DNA of 6,969 nucleotides from Schwartzia sp. (in: firmicutes) (GTDB lineage Bacteria; Bacillota; Negativicutes; Selenomonadales; Selenomonadaceae). Shown here one piece after another: positions 6,054 to 6,969 of the stretch. The notes beneath the pieces were generated by a model. It saw only the letters and a program-made list of their open reading frames with translations, was not told where the DNA came from and made no database searches. Each line of letters begins with the position of its first letter. The first letter of the stretch is position 1. The translations under genes were made by a program, and so were the position numbers. The stretch covers positions 1 through 6,969 of the forward strand of contig JAGAZS010000049.1 in NCBI GenBank assembly GCA_017939945.1. Reading direction: 5' to 3'.

Positions 6054-6072
6054 AAAGCCGGCGTAGTATAAT
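6044..6072 (+). promoter_or_regulatory. Predicted sigma-70-type promoter of the second CBS gene
   Basis: TTCAGA at 6044-6049 (four of six matches to TTGACA) is separated by exactly 17 bases from a perfect TATAAT at 6067-6072. Transcription would start near 6079, leaving an untranslated leader of about 50 bases before the ATG at 6128. It lies in the 101-base gap after ade. Confidence 0.6.
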
Positions 6073-6113
6073 AAATCAACAAGTTCCGGTACATCGGCGA
6101 AAGAAATCATATC

Positions 6114-6119
6114 AGGAGG
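6114..6119 (+). promoter_or_regulatory. Ribosome binding site that sets the start of the second CBS gene
   Basis: AGGAGG at 6114-6119 is 8 bases from the ATG at 6128 but only 2 bases from an in-frame GTG at 6122. The spacing favours the ATG, which also gives the same Met-Leu-Ala-Lys N-terminus as the paralogue. Confidence 0.85.
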
Positions 6120-6127
6120 TAGTGGAA

Positions 6128-6583
6128 ATGCTGGCAAAAGACGTAATGAAGACCGAGGTCGTGACGGTCAGGGAGAGCACTCCGGTCAAGGAAGTCGCCA
6201 AGCTGATGCTGGAGCACGACATATCCGGGCTGCCCGTCGTGGACAAGCAGGGGAACGTGCTCGGCGTCGTGAGCGAGCTTGACCTGATGCGGAAGCAGAT
6301 CGCGCCGAACGAGCCGCGCATTTGGGCGACGCTTTGGGGAATGGACGAAAACAGTGTAGAAAAATATGTGGACGCCCTGAAAAAATACATGGGCAAAACC
6401 GCCGGGGAAGTCATGACTTCGCCCGCGCTGACCGTCGACGTTTTCGACAGCCTGGAAAGAGCCGGAAACCTGATGTTCGACAAGCAAATCAAGCGCGTAT
6501 TCGTCACGGACGACGGAAAGCTCGCGGGCGTCATCAGCCGCTCCGCGTTCACGAAGCTGCTGGTCGAGCAGGACAAGGAATAA
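6128..6583 (+). CDS. Tandem CBS-domain protein (copy 2)
   Basis: A 151-residue paralogue of the CBS protein encoded before ade. By a gap-free manual alignment 112 of 151 residues are identical (about 74 percent). The two CBS motifs are at about 5-56 and 93-147, with segments such as HDISGLPVVD, VLGVVSELDLMRKQI and GKLAGVISRSAFTKLL shared letter for letter. The differences cluster in the linker at about 61-90, where only half the positions agree. It is transcribed in the same direction as ade but behind a credible promoter of its own, so the two copies could be expressed under different conditions. Role as for the first copy: a free-standing nucleotide-binding sensor, with partner unknown. A pronounced terminator follows. 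Confidence 0.92.
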   Translation: MLAKDVMKTEVVTVRESTPVKEVAKLMLEHDISGLPVVDKQGNVLGVVSELDLMRKQIAPNEPRIWATLWGMDENSVEKYVDALKKYMGKTAGEVMTSPALTVDVFDSLERAGNLMFDKQIKRVFVTDDGKLAGVISRSAFTKLLVEQDKE

Positions 6584-6633
6584 ACAAAAGCACACGGCTC
6601 CGCACCTATAACTTCATAAAATAACCGGACGCA

Positions 6634-6688
6634 AAAAGGGCGCATGAATTTGAGCAGCACCTCGGCTGTTAAATTCATGCGCCCTTTT
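6634..6688 (+). terminator. Long perfect intrinsic terminator, probably bidirectional
   Basis: The arms 6634-6651 and 6671-6688 form an 18-base-pair perfect stem (AAAAGGGCGCATGAATTT and its complement). The 19-base loop holds a further CAGC/GCTG pairing (6655-6658 with 6665-6668). The right arm ends in TTTT followed by CGTTT. On the other strand the stem ends in TTTTT, so it could stop transcription both ways. It ends the second CBS transcript 50 bases after the stop codon. Confidence 0.88.
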
Positions 6689-6719
6689 CGTTTGCTCATT
6701 TCGTAGTTAGCGGGTTATT

Positions 6720-6731
6720 ATTTTGCAAAAT
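6720..6731 (+). repeat. 12-base palindrome in the intergenic region
   Basis: ATTTTGCAAAAT is its own reverse complement. It sits in the AT-rich part of the 260-base gap between the terminator and the next gene, where a promoter and its operator would be expected. I see no clear -35/-10 pair around it. The rest of 6584-6843 contains no open reading frame I can support. Confidence 0.35.
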
Positions 6732-6843
6732 TTTTACGCATGGAAGGAATCCGGCGGCGTTGCGGCGAATAGTTTCAAGATAGACAACAGGAATCCTTCT
6801 TTTTCATAAGGAAGATATACGAACAACTCTGGGAGGCGACTCC

Positions 6844-6969
6844 GTGGACGCGCAAAAATATTTGAAAATCGCCATTTTCGGCGTCATCTGCATCGTCATT
6901 TCCGTCGTGACCTACGGCATCTACATCAACGACGCCAGCCGCCGCCATATCGAGAAGATGGAGGCGGCG
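6844..6969 (+). CDS. Membrane-anchored protein of unknown function, N-terminal part (3' end outside window)
   Basis: Forty-two codons from a GTG start to the window end, with no stop. GGGAGG at 6831-6836 lies 7 bases upstream of the GTG, a good ribosome binding site. After a short N-terminus (MDAQKYLK) comes a single hydrophobic stretch, IAIFGVICIVISVVTYGIYI (about residues 9-28). The following segment NDASRRHIEKMEAA is charged and helix-prone. This looks like a signal anchor with the rest of the protein outside the cytoplasm; there is no evident signal peptidase site in the visible part. The family cannot be identified from this fragment. The preceding terminator shows it starts a separate transcript. 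Confidence 0.72.
   Translation, partial: MDAQKYLKIAIFGVICIVISVVTYGIYINDASRRHIEKMEAA

Noticed and set aside
1..6969. CRISPR arrays, tRNA or rRNA genes, insertion sequences and attachment sites
   Set aside because: I found no regularly spaced short repeats, no tRNA-like cloverleaf, no transposase motifs and no terminal inverted repeats with target duplications.

Overview
The window comes from a bacterial chromosome. It has GC-rich coding sequence, strong AGGAGG-type ribosome binding sites, some TTG and GTG starts, and tightly packed genes all on the + strand. An anaerobic low-profile lineage such as Negativicutes (Bacillota) or Synergistota would fit this style, but nothing here fixes the taxonomy.

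Positions 1-3684 read as the 3' part of a ribosomally made peptide (RiPP) locus of the proteusin type. Two ABC-2 family permeases come first: the C-terminal part of one, then a complete one starting directly after the stop of the first. Next is a 172-residue precursor with a nitrile-hydratase-like leader peptide (NHLP), a Val-Ala-Gly-Gly cleavage site and a 44-residue core. The core is rich in Val, Ala and Thr, carries many acidic residues, and has no Cys and no basic residue. A strong intrinsic terminator sits directly behind the precursor. After it comes a radical SAM protein with a CX3CX2C cluster motif that resembles the PoyD family of peptide epimerases, which turn L-residues of the core into D-residues. 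The inferred product is an exported, D-amino-acid-containing peptide. The ATPase, any adaptor protein, the leader protease and other tailoring enzymes are not in the window and may lie upstream.

Positions 3685-6583 hold a different unit: a small tandem-CBS protein, adenine deaminase (ade), and a second tandem-CBS protein that is a close paralogue of the first (112 of 151 residues identical by my alignment). The first CBS gene and ade are 25 bases apart and probably cotranscribed. The second CBS gene appears to have its own promoter. CBS pairs usually bind adenine nucleotides or related ligands, so a sensing or regulatory link to purine salvage is plausible but unproven.

Positions 6584-6843 are non-coding, with a long perfect terminator hairpin, a 12-base palindrome and the ribosome binding site of the next gene. 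Positions 6844-6969 hold the first 42 codons of an unidentified membrane-anchored protein that runs off the window.
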